A stretch of DNA of 64,000 bases from assembly GCA_902595845.1 (NCBI GenBank), contig CACJRN010000006.1:1-64000 (forward strand), given 5' to 3'. The translations under genes were made by a program, and so were the position numbers. The first letter of the stretch is position 1. Each line of letters starts with the position of its first letter. Shown one piece after another: positions 54,700 through 63,314 of this stretch. The notes under the pieces were generated by a model. The model was not told where the DNA came from. It saw only the letters and a list, made by a program, of their open reading frames with translations, and ran no database searches. The stretch is from an uncultured Gammaproteobacteria bacterium (lineage in GTDB: Bacteria; Pseudomonadota; Gammaproteobacteria; Steroidobacterales; UBA11654).

Positions 54700-55173
54700 A
54701 TGCAAGATAGTCCTAATAGAAAAATTATTGAACTAAAGGTTCTGGACAAAAGAATCGGCGATACTTTTGATATGCCAGATTACCAAACATCAGGCTCCGC
54801 TGGGATAGATTTACTTGCATGCTTAGATGAACCCTTGACGATCCAGCCTGGCGATACCGAGCTCATTCCAAGCGGTATTGCAGTCTATATAAGAGATTCG
54901 TCTCTGGCAGCTGTTTTGCTGCCCCGTTCTGGGCTTGGCCACAAGAAGGGCCTTGTTTTAGGAAATTTAGTCGGCTTGATTGACTCTGACTACCAGGGAC
55001 AAGTTTTTATTTCATGCTGGAACAGAGGAAAAGAAAGTTGTGTGATTGAGCCTGGTATGCGATTGGCTCAAATGGTTTTTCTGCCAATTCAACAGGTCAA
55101 CTTTAATTTGGTGGAGTCCTTTGAAGAATCAGATCGCGGAGAAGGCGGATTTGGACATACCGGCGAGGGTTGA
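54700..55173 (+). CDS. dut: dUTP diphosphatase
   Basis: Hydrolyses dUTP to dUMP, keeping uracil out of DNA. All trimeric dUTPase motifs are seen: [37 protein letters not shown] and the C-terminal [10 protein letters not shown]. 157 aa. Divergent from rpmB and ends 6 nt before convergent pyrE. Confidence 0.96.
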   Translation: MQDSPNRKIIELKVLDKRIGDTFDMPDYQTSGSAGIDLLACLDEPLTIQPGDTELIPSGIAVYIRDSSLAAVLLPRSGLGHKKGLVLGNLVGLIDSDYQGQVFISCWNRGKESCVIEPGMRLAQMVFLPIQQVNFNLVESFEESDRGEGGFGHTGEG

Positions 55174-55179
55174 TATAAA

Positions 55180-55824
55180 TCAAGCGCCGTATTTTTCTCT
55201 ATAGGCCTCTATTTTTTCAACAAAAGCCTCAAGTTCACTGGAGCTATTTTTTACAAATGTGAGAACCTGATCCAAGTTGACAATTGAAATCACCGGCACA
55301 CCAAGCTCTTTAGAAACCTCTTCAACCGCTGATAAATCTCCCCCACCTTTTTCTTGTCTATCAAGCGCTATGAGTATTCCTGAGATTTCAGCACTCGCCT
55401 GAGTGATCATCTTTGAAGCCTCTTTGATGGCGGTCCCAGCAGTGATTACATCATCAACGATGACCACTTTGCCAGACAATGACGGGCCAACTATCTGTCC
55501 GCCCTCCCCGTGATCTTTTTTCTCTTTTCGGTTGTAGACAAAGGGAACATTCTTTTCATGGTTGACAAAGAGACTCGAACTTAAGACTGATACAAGAGGA
55601 ATCCCTTTATAAGCAGGACCAAAAAGCATGTCGTATTCGATATTGCTCCCCTCTAGGGCAGCAGCATAAAAGTCACCGATATTTTTTAAGGCTTTGCCTG
55701 TTGAGAAAAGACCCATATTAAAAAAATATGGACTGACTCTTCCAGATTTAAGCTCAAACTCTCCAAATTTGAGAGCGCCAATTTGAATCGCCAGTTGTAT
55801 AAAGTTCTGTTTGTAGTTTTCCAT
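55180..55824 (-). CDS. pyrE: Orotate phosphoribosyltransferase
   Basis: Pyrimidine synthesis: orotate plus PRPP gives OMP. PRPP loop VVIVDDVITAGTAI, catalytic-loop region YNRKEKKDHGEGGQIVG, FGPAYKGIPL. 214 aa. Divergent from the exonuclease III homologue at 55879, the same neighbour pair as crc-pyrE in Pseudomonas. Confidence 0.95.
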   Translation of the reverse strand: MENYKQNFIQLAIQIGALKFGEFELKSGRVSPYFFNMGLFSTGKALKNIGDFYAAALEGSNIEYDMLFGPAYKGIPLVSVLSSSLFVNHEKNVPFVYNRKEKKDHGEGGQIVGPSLSGKVVIVDDVITAGTAIKEASKMITQASAEISGILIALDRQEKGGGDLSAVEEVSKELGVPVISIVNLDQVLTFVKNSSSELEAFVEKIEAYREKYGA

Positions 55825-55878
55825 TAACGTTAAACTAAGACTTGTATTCTGCTAAGCATCTCACAGAATGACCCGATA

Positions 55879-56676
55879 ATGAAGATAAGCATTCAAGTTG
55901 GAGAAAAAGAGATAAAGATTATTACCTTAAATGTCAACGGCATCAGAGCAGCAAATAAAAAAGGCCTGTTTAATTGGCTCAGCGAAGAAAATGCCGATAT
56001 TGTTTGTCTTCAAGAGGTCAGGGCCCAATTAGATGATATCCAAGGGGATGAGTATTGGCCAAATGGCTACCACTGTTTTCACAATCAAGCGGTTAAGAAG
56101 GGCTATAGCGGTGTTGCTATCTTTACAAAGGAAAAGCCAGAAAGTCTTATTGATACAATGGAATCAGAAGAGTTTGACCAGGAAGGCCGCTATATTGAGT
56201 GCTCGCTCAAGGAATTTAAAATTGCCTCAGCATATTTTCCATCAGGGTCTTCAGGCGACATAAGACAAGAGGCTAAATATCGCTTTTTAGATTTCTTTGA
56301 AAAGAAAATAGCTCGATATAATCAATCAAAAACTGCATTTATATTTTGCGGCGATATTAATATCGTTCACAAAGAGATTGACATTAAGAACTGGAAATCA
56401 AACCAAAAGAACTCTGGATGCTTGCCTGAAGAAAGGGCTTGGCTGGATAAAATTATTGACGAGCATGGATGCACAGATGCATTCAGGTCAATAAACACCA
56501 AGCCAGAAGAATATACTTGGTGGTCCAACAGGGGGAATGCCTATAATAACAATGTAGGCTGGAGGATTGACTATCAGTTTTACAATAAGTTTTTTCCTAA
56601 AGCACCGCTTAGATCTTCAATTTATAAAAAGGAAAGGTTTTCAGATCATGCTCCACTGATTATTGATTATGAATAG
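55879..56676 (+). CDS. Exonuclease III family protein (Crc-like neighbourhood, catalytic residues kept)
   Basis: 265 aa endonuclease/exonuclease/phosphatase fold. LNVNGIRAANKKG, Glu in CLQEVRAQ, CGDINIVHKEIDIKN and C-terminal SDHAPLIIDYE keep the metal-binding and catalytic residues, so an active AP endonuclease is likely. Pseudomonas Crc, its neighbour-defined homologue, is a catabolite-repression protein that has lost activity. The family usually starts at the residue corresponding to Ile12 (IKIITLNVNG); here ATG 55879 adds 11 residues with a poor ribosome-binding site. An ATA at 55912 has GGAG 8 nt upstream, so the start is uncertain. Confidence 0.9.
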   Translation: MKISIQVGEKEIKIITLNVNGIRAANKKGLFNWLSEENADIVCLQEVRAQLDDIQGDEYWPNGYHCFHNQAVKKGYSGVAIFTKEKPESLIDTMESEEFDQEGRYIECSLKEFKIASAYFPSGSSGDIRQEAKYRFLDFFEKKIARYNQSKTAFIFCGDINIVHKEIDIKNWKSNQKNSGCLPEERAWLDKIIDEHGCTDAFRSINTKPEEYTWWSNRGNAYNNNVGWRIDYQFYNKFFPKAPLRSSIYKKERFSDHAPLIIDYE

Positions 56677-57943
56677 AGCGCTCTCAGAATACAGTGAAAA
56701 AGGGTTGGGTATCTATGCCAGTTCTGAGTCCATCAGAATGGTTTTTTTAGGATTTTCAGCAGGTCTGCCCCACCCACTTTTGTTTGCAACACTGACGCTT
56801 TGGCTTGCTTCTGCAGAGGTAAGCATTTCTGAGATTACAATGTTTGGATGGGTTGGGATTATTTATGCCATTAAGTTTTTATGGGCCCCCATGCTTGATC
56901 GATTAAGATTGCCTGGGCTTACAAGCTTAATCGGGCAAAGAAGATCGTGGATGCTTCTTACACAAGCAATCATCCTGGTTGGACTGATTTATATGTCCTT
57001 TCTGCAGCCAGAAAGTGATCTTATTTTTTTGGCATATATGTCTATAATCGTCGCATTTGCATCGGCATCCCAGGATGTTGCAATTGATGCATATAGAATT
57101 GAGATAGCTGAAAGTAAATTTCAAGCAGTTCTGGGTGCTAGTTATCAACTTGGATATAGAATCTCAGCATTGACCTCTGGCGCTGGAGCTTTATATCTCG
57201 CCAGTTTTTATGATTGGAAATTAACGTATCAGATCATGTCTATGTTCATGTTGGTTGGCATCATGACAGTAATCATGATTCCAGAATCAACAAAACCCTT
57301 CGAGAAAAAGAATAATTCTGGATGGTTGAAAAAGACTCTAATAGAACCCTTCGCTGAATTTTTTAAAAGGAACGGTTATTGGTCTCTCTTTCTTCTTATG
57401 TTTATAGCAATATATCGAGTCAGTGACTTAATCATCGGGATTGCTGCAAATCCATTCTATGCAGATCTTGGATTTAATCTTTCTGAGATTGCAACAGTGA
57501 CAAAAGTTTTTGGGTTTACCATAACCATCATTGGCGCATTCATCGGCGGACTGAGTGTGGCTCGTTTTGGAATTAGTAAGTTACTGATTATTAGCAGCAT
57601 CTTATTGACGGTCACCAACCTGTTTTTCTTATTTTTAAATAATGCAGGCCCCAGCCTACCTGCTTTGGTTTTAACAATAAGTGCAGATAACTTTGCATTG
57701 GGATTCTCGGGTACAGTTTTCATAGCATTCTTATCAAGCCTAACAAGTAGATATTTTACCGCCAGTCAATATGCTCTCTTTACATCCGTTATGTTTTTGC
57801 CCGGAATTACACTCAGCGGATTCTCTGGACAAATCATCGAGAGCAGTGGTTGGTCCACCCTCTTTATTTATTCAGCATTGCTTGGCATACCTTCGATTGC
57901 ATGCTCACTTCTAATTGTCAAAAAAGGCTGGAAGGAACAATAG
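56669..57943 (+). CDS. AmpG-like major facilitator permease
   Basis: About 424 aa, 12 membrane helices, of the AmpG group that imports muropeptides (GlcNAc-anhydroMurNAc peptides) for cell-wall recycling. FLGFSAGLPHPLLFATLTLW at the N-terminus and FASASQDVAIDAYRIE in the fifth-helix region are family hallmarks. The ATG overlaps the exonuclease stop by 8 nt. Ends directly against the convergent SDR gene. Confidence 0.85.
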   Translation: MNRALSEYSEKGLGIYASSESIRMVFLGFSAGLPHPLLFATLTLWLASAEVSISEITMFGWVGIIYAIKFLWAPMLDRLRLPGLTSLIGQRRSWMLLTQAIILVGLIYMSFLQPESDLIFLAYMSIIVAFASASQDVAIDAYRIEIAESKFQAVLGASYQLGYRISALTSGAGALYLASFYDWKLTYQIMSMFMLVGIMTVIMIPESTKPFEKKNNSGWLKKTLIEPFAEFFKRNGYWSLFLLMFIAIYRVSDLIIGIAANPFYADLGFNLSEIATVTKVFGFTITIIGAFIGGLSVARFGISKLLIISSILLTVTNLFFLFLNNAGPSLPALVLTISADNFALGFSGTVFIAFLSSLTSRYFTASQYALFTSVMFLPGITLSGFSGQIIESSGWSTLFIYSALLGIPSIACSLLIVKKGWKEQ

Positions 57944-58801
57944 TCAGGCTTTAAAGATGAATGAGTTTTCTGTTACAAATTGAGCAAGTGACTTCGGCGA
58001 ATCTCCCATAAGAGAATTGAATGTGTCTGTTTTTTCCTCAATACCACCTTCAGCAATACCTTTAAATAGATCAATGACTGCATCCAGATGCCATTGATTT
58101 GTTAAAAACTGACTCAGCGTTTCTTTATATGCGGCCAAGGGAACGTCTACATAATCTACTTCTGTGCCAAGAACTTGGCTAAAGATTTCAGCAACCTCAT
58201 AAAAAGATAAGATCTCAGGTCCAGTTATTTCGTGGTTCATCGATTCATGCCCATCTTCAGAAAGAACTTTAGCTAGAACTTTTCCTACATCAGTCGTGTC
58301 TATCATTCCGGTCTTACCTTCACCCATCGGCAGAAAGATTTTCCCCTGATCTTTTATTGTTCCAGCTGATGCAAGTAAGTTTTGCATGTAGAAATTGGGC
58401 TTAACCATGGTCCAGCTCAAACCGGACTGCTTAATATATTCCTCTGACTCAAGATGTAATTTTGGAATAGGACTCGTTGCATCGGGTGTTGCTTCAATCG
58501 AAGACATTTTTACAATTTTCTTTGCGCCCGATTGTTTAGCAGAGTCGACGAGTTGTTTTTCTAATTTGAGTTGACCCTCTGAATTTGGAAGCAATATCAG
58601 TACCGTATCAATTCCATCCATTGATTGTTCAACTGCCTCAACATTTTCAATTGATCCAATGACTACTTCAGCGCCTAGAGATTCTAGTTCTTGTTTCTTT
58701 GCCTCGTTTCTTATCAACACTCTAAATTTTTCTCCCATATCACTGAGAGATTTTGCTGTAGCAGAGCCAGTTTTCCCTGTAGCGCCTGTGACTAGTATCA
58801 T
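57944..58801 (-). CDS. NmrA-like NAD(P)-binding protein
   Basis: 285 aa atypical short-chain dehydrogenase fold of the NmrA/azoreductase-like type. N-terminal NAD(P) motif ILVTGATGKTGSATAK, IVKMSSIEAT and a proline-containing WTMVKPNFYMQNLL; a classical YxxxK active site is not evident. It may be a quinone reductase or redox-sensing protein. Overlaps the end of the Rieske oxygenase gene by 4 nt, so the two form an operon. Confidence 0.82.
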   Translation of the reverse strand: MILVTGATGKTGSATAKSLSDMGEKFRVLIRNEAKKQELESLGAEVVIGSIENVEAVEQSMDGIDTVLILLPNSEGQLKLEKQLVDSAKQSGAKKIVKMSSIEATPDATSPIPKLHLESEEYIKQSGLSWTMVKPNFYMQNLLASAGTIKDQGKIFLPMGEGKTGMIDTTDVGKVLAKVLSEDGHESMNHEITGPEILSFYEVAEIFSQVLGTEVDYVDVPLAAYKETLSQFLTNQWHLDAVIDLFKGIAEGGIEEKTDTFNSLMGDSPKSLAQFVTENSFIFKA

Positions 58802-59823
58802 TTCTTATTCTCCAAATTAAGTTTTGTTAAATAGAGGTCATGAAAATATGCGACCCCTGTTTCATATTTTTTACTTAGCGGTCCTTCATTATATATACCT
58901 GCTTGAAGATTTTGCTGTATTTCTGGAATCAGCTTTTGATCTTCCAGGCTGACCTCTAATTGATATTTTCCCTCTTTATTTTCAAAATCCTCCACGTCGA
59001 CGTCAGATGGGCGAAATAGATTATAGACGACCCTACACCATTTGGGTTTGAGAGGCTCAATTCTTTGGAAAACAATGCCTCTTCCATAGATATTGAAAAT
59101 AAAATTTGGAAAGTGCCAGCCAAAGCTTCCAGGTTGATTGCTATTAGCTCGATCTGGCACAGAGTGAACACTATATTCATTCATATTCTCTAACTTATAT
59201 TCTTGCCAAACTACATCACGATTGAGCTGAGGATGGACCAGGGGGATGTGATAACCTTCTTGATAATTATCAACATATGTTTTCCAGTTTGCATGAACAT
59301 CAAACCTGAGCTCATTATGGAGAATCAAGTTGTCAGTAAAATAATTACTAACAATTTTTTCAAAGCCACCAAACCATTTATCTAGAGGTTTGGATTCCTT
59401 ATTAAGGTTTATAAAAATAAGACCAAAACGTTCGGCTACCGATATTTCAAAGAGAGAATGTCTGTCTTTTTCAAAATCATCATTCGCATAAAATTTTGGC
59501 GTGTCCATTAGCTTTCCATTGAGATCGTACTTCCAACCATGATAGGGACATATCATGTGCTTGCAGACACCCTCTTTATTTGAGATCACTTTGGCCGCTC
59601 TATGCCTGCAGACATTATGAAAAGCCTTTAGATTACCCGAGTTATCTCTGACGACGATAATTGGATAGTTGATTAAATCAGTGGTTATATATGATCCAGA
59701 GGTTGTTAATTGATCTGATCTTCCGACCCAGAGCCACTCGTTTTTAAATATGCTTTCAGTCTCCTGATTGAAAACAGATGACGAGTGATAGAAGTCTGAC
59801 GATAAAGTTTTTGTCCTGGACAT
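58798..59823 (-). CDS. Rieske aromatic-ring-hydroxylating dioxygenase, alpha subunit type
   Basis: 341 aa oxygenase. The Rieske [2Fe-2S] ligands are Cys72 and His74 (NVCRHR) and Cys92 and His95 (CPYHGWKYD). The mononuclear iron site is in DNYQEGYHIPLVHP (His192, His197, bridging Asp185). The size and architecture fit single-subunit Rieske oxygenases that hydroxylate or demethylate aromatics, betaines or similar compounds. No beta subunit or dedicated ferredoxin is adjacent; the ferredoxin-reductase-like protein at 3280 could serve it (speculative). Divergent from the SDR gene across a palindrome. Confidence 0.92.
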   Translation of the reverse strand: MSRTKTLSSDFYHSSSVFNQETESIFKNEWLWVGRSDQLTTSGSYITTDLINYPIIVVRDNSGNLKAFHNVCRHRAAKVISNKEGVCKHMICPYHGWKYDLNGKLMDTPKFYANDDFEKDRHSLFEISVAERFGLIFINLNKESKPLDKWFGGFEKIVSNYFTDNLILHNELRFDVHANWKTYVDNYQEGYHIPLVHPQLNRDVVWQEYKLENMNEYSVHSVPDRANSNQPGSFGWHFPNFIFNIYGRGIVFQRIEPLKPKWCRVVYNLFRPSDVDVEDFENKEGKYQLEVSLEDQKLIPEIQQNLQAGIYNEGPLSKKYETGVAYFHDLYLTKLNLENKK

Positions 59824-59844
59824 AAAAATGATTTAAAACGATAT

Positions 59845-59861
59845 TATGATCTGTAATCATA
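59845..59861. promoter_or_regulatory. Operator-like palindrome between Rieske and SDR genes
   Basis: TATGAT-N5-ATCATA, a perfect 6-bp inverted repeat, 22 nt before the Rieske gene start and 28 nt before the SDR start. A single dimer site here could control both divergent genes. No regulator gene is nearby. Confidence 0.4.
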
Positions 59862-59889
59862 TTAAATGAAATTAGATTAAGGACCACCC

Positions 59890-60642
59890 ATTAAATTAGA
59901 AAGTAAAGTTGCATTAATTACAGGAGCCTCGACAGGAATTGGGGCAGGAATAGCAGCTGCATTTGCAAAAGAAGGCGCCAAGGTAGTTATAAACTATCCA
60001 AATGAAGAGGAAGAAGAAAACGCACAAAGTGTTTTAAGCGAGATTTCTAAATATTCAGATTCATCGACTATTTTAAAAGCAGATGTTTCTAATTCAGCAG
60101 AAGTTTCAAAAATGGTTCAATCTGTAACTGATCAATATAAGAGAATTGATATCCTTGTTAATAATGCTGGTATCGCTACCAGTGCCCCAATACATGAAAT
60201 GACAGATGCAATGTGGGATGAATTAATTTCAATCCATCTTAATGGGACCTTCTATGCGACAAGAGAATGTTTGAAGGTAATGTATGAACAAGAATATGGC
60301 AGAATAATTAATACAGCATCGCAATTAGCATACAAAGGCAGTCCAGGTTTTTCACATTACACAGCAGCCAAAGGTGCAATCATATCATTTACCAGATCAC
60401 TCTCTCTTGAAATTGGAAAAATGAATATAAGAGCAAACTGTGTAGCACCTGGCGCTACGATGACAAGGATGCTATCAGAAGTACCGACTGAGATTCTAGA
60501 TGGCATCAAAGCGTCCATACCTAAAGGAACAATTGCAAACATAGAGGAAATAGTGCCTGCATATGTGTTTTTAGCTTCAGACGACGGCAATCATTTTGTA
60601 GGACAAACGATTAGCCCAAATGGCGGAGATCATTTCTTATAG
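59890..60642 (+). CDS. Short-chain dehydrogenase/reductase, apparent ATT start
   Basis: Classical SDR of 250 aa using NAD(P). Cofactor motif KVALITGASTGIGAG near the N-terminus, LVNNAGIA, active-site Tyr and Lys in SHYTAAKGAI, and C-terminal GNHFVGQTISPNGG. The frame has no ATG, GTG or TTG before 60112, which lies after the cofactor motif, so 60112 cannot be the start. ATT 59890 begins IKLESKVALITG, exactly where SDRs start, with AAGGA at 59879-59883 and a 6-nt spacer; an in-frame TAA precedes it. A mutated start or rare AUU initiation are the options. Likely acts on an alcohol or ketone in the same pathway as the Rieske oxygenase. Confidence 0.88.
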   Translation: MKLESKVALITGASTGIGAGIAAAFAKEGAKVVINYPNEEEEENAQSVLSEISKYSDSSTILKADVSNSAEVSKMVQSVTDQYKRIDILVNNAGIATSAPIHEMTDAMWDELISIHLNGTFYATRECLKVMYEQEYGRIINTASQLAYKGSPGFSHYTAAKGAIISFTRSLSLEIGKMNIRANCVAPGATMTRMLSEVPTEILDGIKASIPKGTIANIEEIVPAYVFLASDDGNHFVGQTISPNGGDHFL

Positions 60643-60717
60643 AACATAATATTTTGTAAATCAGTTCTTATATTATAAGATCGTATATATTGTGATAATG
60701 AAGTATTTGAATGTCAA

Positions 60718-60735
60718 TATGTATGCTATATGATA
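60718..60735 (+). repeat. Left copy of 18-nt direct repeat flanking integrase gene
   Basis: TATGTATGCTATATGATA. It contains the integrase ATG (60730). The right copy at 62007-62024 differs at one position (TATGTATGCTATTTGATA). Possible attachment-site remnants. Confidence 0.55.
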
Positions 60736-62004
60736 ATAAATAGTAATAAGGTTACTCCAGAGTTCCTCGATACACTAAAGATTAAGGATAAGGCCTATTT
60801 TATATCAATTGAGGATTACAAAGGTTTTAGAATTAAGGTAAACCCTTCAGGTAGGATAAGTTTTGTAACCTACGCACGAATTAAAGGCGGCGGTAAACCT
60901 AGAACTATAACTCATGGTTCAAAAAATAAACTCCCATTCCCAGTGGCAATTGATTTACATATTCAATCAATTGATCTCTTAAATAAAGGCATTGATCCTA
61001 ACCTTCTAAAAAAAACAAAAAGAGACCAATTTTATGGTTCTATAAAGTTTATTGATCTTGCAAATGAATATATCTCAAGTAAAAAATTATCAGGCGAACA
61101 TTCTGATCAACACTCTGACCACAATTCTAAATACTTGATTGCAACAAAACTTAAGGCATTTCATGAAGACAATATTGAAAATATTACTATAGAGAAATTA
61201 GAATCATGGTTTAGGAACAATAAGCACACACCAGCAGCATCTAAGAATGCATTGATGCTATTATCTAAAATATTCAAATATGCAACAGCAACTGGTTTTT
61301 ATCATTTACAAAATAATCCTGTAAGTGAATTGAAAGATTCGCTTTTCATAGGCAATCAAAAAACATCTAAAAAACAGTTAGATCTAGAGAGTGAGTATTC
61401 AGAATATCTATACAATCTATGCGACCCTATGAGCGAATACAGTTTAAACCCAATTACGAGGAATATTATTTATTTGATGACCATCACAGGGTTAAAAAAG
61501 ACTGACATATTAAATTTAAAAAAGGATCAAATTATTGAAAATAGTCATATAAATATTAATAGAAGAAAAAGCTTCATTCAGATAGTGCCAATTACAGATG
61601 ACATACAGTCCATTTTAGAGCATACAAATCAGTATCTAAATTCAGAAGCTAAATCATTTAATAACGACTATATTTTTTACAACCCAGTAACTAAGAAACC
61701 GATAACAAACCTAAGAAAATCCTTTATAAAGATTTCCTCATCTTTTGATTGGAATCTATACCCAGAAGCTATCAGAAAAAGCTTTGCAAATATTTGTGAT
61801 GAAGTTGCAATACCAAGAAAGCACTATTACCAGTTACTAGGTATTAGGGAAAGTTATATTCCTCATAGTGATGGAAAACTTGAGCATGAACAAATCAATA
61901 AACTAAGGGATTCACTTCGCTGTGTACAGGATGAAATTAATAACAAATGTCCCTTGATAGTCCCTGGAAGATATAACAGAATATCTGATCTCTTATTTTC
62001 GTAA
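60730..62004 (+). CDS. P4-type integrase-like protein with degenerate catalytic site
   Basis: 424 aa protein with the domain order of P4-family tyrosine recombinases. An N-terminal arm-binding DUF4102-like domain (about 20-100, GFRIKVNPSG and LLNKGIDPNL), a SAM-like core-binding domain (about 105-205) and a catalytic-type domain. Catalytic residues are eroded. The TGxRxxE motif reads TGLKKTDIL (Arg to Lys), HxLR reads YPEAIRKS (His to Glu, Arg kept), and LGHS reads LGIRE (His lost). A possible nucleophile Tyr remains in SYIPHSD. Base composition is more AT-rich than its neighbours. It is probably a recombination-dead remnant or a repurposed DNA-binding protein. A near-direct repeat flanks it. 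Confidence 0.82.
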   Translation: MIINSNKVTPEFLDTLKIKDKAYFISIEDYKGFRIKVNPSGRISFVTYARIKGGGKPRTITHGSKNKLPFPVAIDLHIQSIDLLNKGIDPNLLKKTKRDQFYGSIKFIDLANEYISSKKLSGEHSDQHSDHNSKYLIATKLKAFHEDNIENITIEKLESWFRNNKHTPAASKNALMLLSKIFKYATATGFYHLQNNPVSELKDSLFIGNQKTSKKQLDLESEYSEYLYNLCDPMSEYSLNPITRNIIYLMTITGLKKTDILNLKKDQIIENSHININRRKSFIQIVPITDDIQSILEHTNQYLNSEAKSFNNDYIFYNPVTKKPITNLRKSFIKISSSFDWNLYPEAIRKSFANICDEVAIPRKHYYQLLGIRESYIPHSDGKLEHEQINKLRDSLRCVQDEINNKCPLIVPGRYNRISDLLFS

Positions 62005-62006
62005 TC

Positions 62007-62024
62007 TATGTATGCTATTTGATA
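62007..62024 (+). repeat. Right copy of 18-nt direct repeat flanking integrase gene
   Basis: TATGTATGCTATTTGATA begins 3 nt after the integrase stop codon and matches the copy at 60718-60735 at 17 of 18 positions in the same orientation. Confidence 0.55.
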
Positions 62025-62051
62025 TATTAGAAGAGAAATATCTATAAGTTA

Positions 62052-62076
62052 CTGATATATATATCAATAATATCAG
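62052..62076. repeat. Inverted repeat downstream of integrase gene
   Basis: CTGATAT (62052-62058) and ATATCAG (62070-62076) form a 7-bp stem around an 11-nt AT loop. It sits between the convergent integrase and formaldehyde dehydrogenase genes, so it may help end transcription, but no U-run follows. Confidence 0.3.
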
Positions 62077-62085
62077 GACATAATA

Positions 62086-63192
62086 TTAATATAATACGAC
62101 TGACCTTATTGACTCACCTTTGTGCATTAAATGAAATGCTTCATTGATTTCTTCAAGGGGCATTGTATGTGTGATCATATCGTCTATATTAATCTTTCCA
62201 TCCATATACCAATCAACAATTTTTGGTACATCTGTTCGACCTCTTGCTCCACCAAAAGCAGACCCTCTCCATACTCGTCCAGTCACTAATTGAAATGGTC
62301 TTGTCGATATTTCCTGACCTGCACCCGCAACACCAATGATTACAGATTCACCCCATCCTTTATGACAACACTCAAGAGCTTGTCTCATTGTCTCCACATT
62401 ACCAATGCACTCAAATGAATAATCGGCACCACCATCTGTGAGATCAATTATAGCTTCCACTACATCATCTATTTTTGTTGGGTTTATAAAGTCAGTCATT
62501 CCAAATTTTGTCGCTAAAGGTACTTTCGATTCGTTAATATCGATTCCAACTATTTTATTTGCACCAACCATTTTTGCTCCTTGGATAACATTCAGGCCAA
62601 TACCACCTAATCCAAATACTACGACATTAGAGCCCGGCTCAACTTTTGCATCATAAACCACAGCACCGATGCCTGTTGTTACACCGCAACCTATGTAGCA
62701 AATTTTGTCAAACGGTGCGTCTTGTCTCACCTTCGCAACTGCAATCTCAGGCATGACTGAATAATTTGAGAATGTAGAGCAACCCATATAGTGGTATATA
62801 GGATCACCATTCAGAGAAAATCTTGACGTTCCATCCGGCATCAGACCCTGACCTTGTGTTTCTCTAATTGATTGGCAAAGGTTTGTTTTTGGATTCAAAC
62901 AAAAATTACAGTCTCTGCATTCAGGTGTATATAGAGGTATAACATGATCTCCAGGCTTTACAGAAGTCACATTTTTGCCTACTTCCATTACTATACCAGC
63001 GCCTTCATGTCCAAGCACTGAAGGAAAGATACCTTCTGGATCATCGCCAGATAATGTAAACGCATCTGTGTGACACACACCAGTTGCTTTGATCTCTACC
63101 AATACTTCATTATCACCTGGGCCATCTAAATCCAATTCTTCAATGACAAGATCTTCACCGGCTTTAACTGCAATTGCTGCTTTTGTTTTCAT
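62086..63192 (-). CDS. adhC: S-(hydroxymethyl)glutathione dehydrogenase / class III alcohol dehydrogenase
   Basis: Zinc- and NAD-dependent enzyme oxidising the glutathione adduct of formaldehyde. Catalytic zinc ligands in [13 protein letters not shown] and GHEGAGIV, structural zinc Cys in [18 protein letters not shown], and Rossmann motif [17 protein letters not shown]. 368 aa is standard for class III enzymes. A very strong AGGAGGGG ribosome-binding site lies directly upstream. Useful if demethylation by the nearby Rieske oxygenase releases formaldehyde (inference). Confidence 0.95.
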   Translation of the reverse strand: MKTKAAIAVKAGEDLVIEELDLDGPGDNEVLVEIKATGVCHTDAFTLSGDDPEGIFPSVLGHEGAGIVMEVGKNVTSVKPGDHVIPLYTPECRDCNFCLNPKTNLCQSIRETQGQGLMPDGTSRFSLNGDPIYHYMGCSTFSNYSVMPEIAVAKVRQDAPFDKICYIGCGVTTGIGAVVYDAKVEPGSNVVVFGLGGIGLNVIQGAKMVGANKIVGIDINESKVPLATKFGMTDFINPTKIDDVVEAIIDLTDGGADYSFECIGNVETMRQALECCHKGWGESVIIGVAGAGQEISTRPFQLVTGRVWRGSAFGGARGRTDVPKIVDWYMDGKINIDDMITHTMPLEEINEAFHLMHKGESIRSVVLY

Positions 63193-63314
63193 TTCCCCTC
63201 CTGAATATGACTATCAATAAGAATATCAATTATTGGACTTATATTAAACAGTCGAAGTGATTAGATTATTTTCAAATCGAATGCTAATGTAGTTAAAATT
63301 TTTTAATTTCAGAT

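Noticed and set aside
60112-60642. SDR gene starting at ATG 60112
   Set aside because: Would remove the NAD(P)-binding TGASTGIG segment that is present in frame upstream; the gene must start near 59890.
60718-62024. Active integrative element or prophage
   Set aside because: Only one gene lies between the repeats, its catalytic residues are degenerate, and no tRNA target, excisionase or cargo is present.
62059-62069. AT-rich palindromic run as a replication origin
   Set aside because: No DnaA boxes, iterons or replication initiator gene nearby; simple AT alternation explains it.
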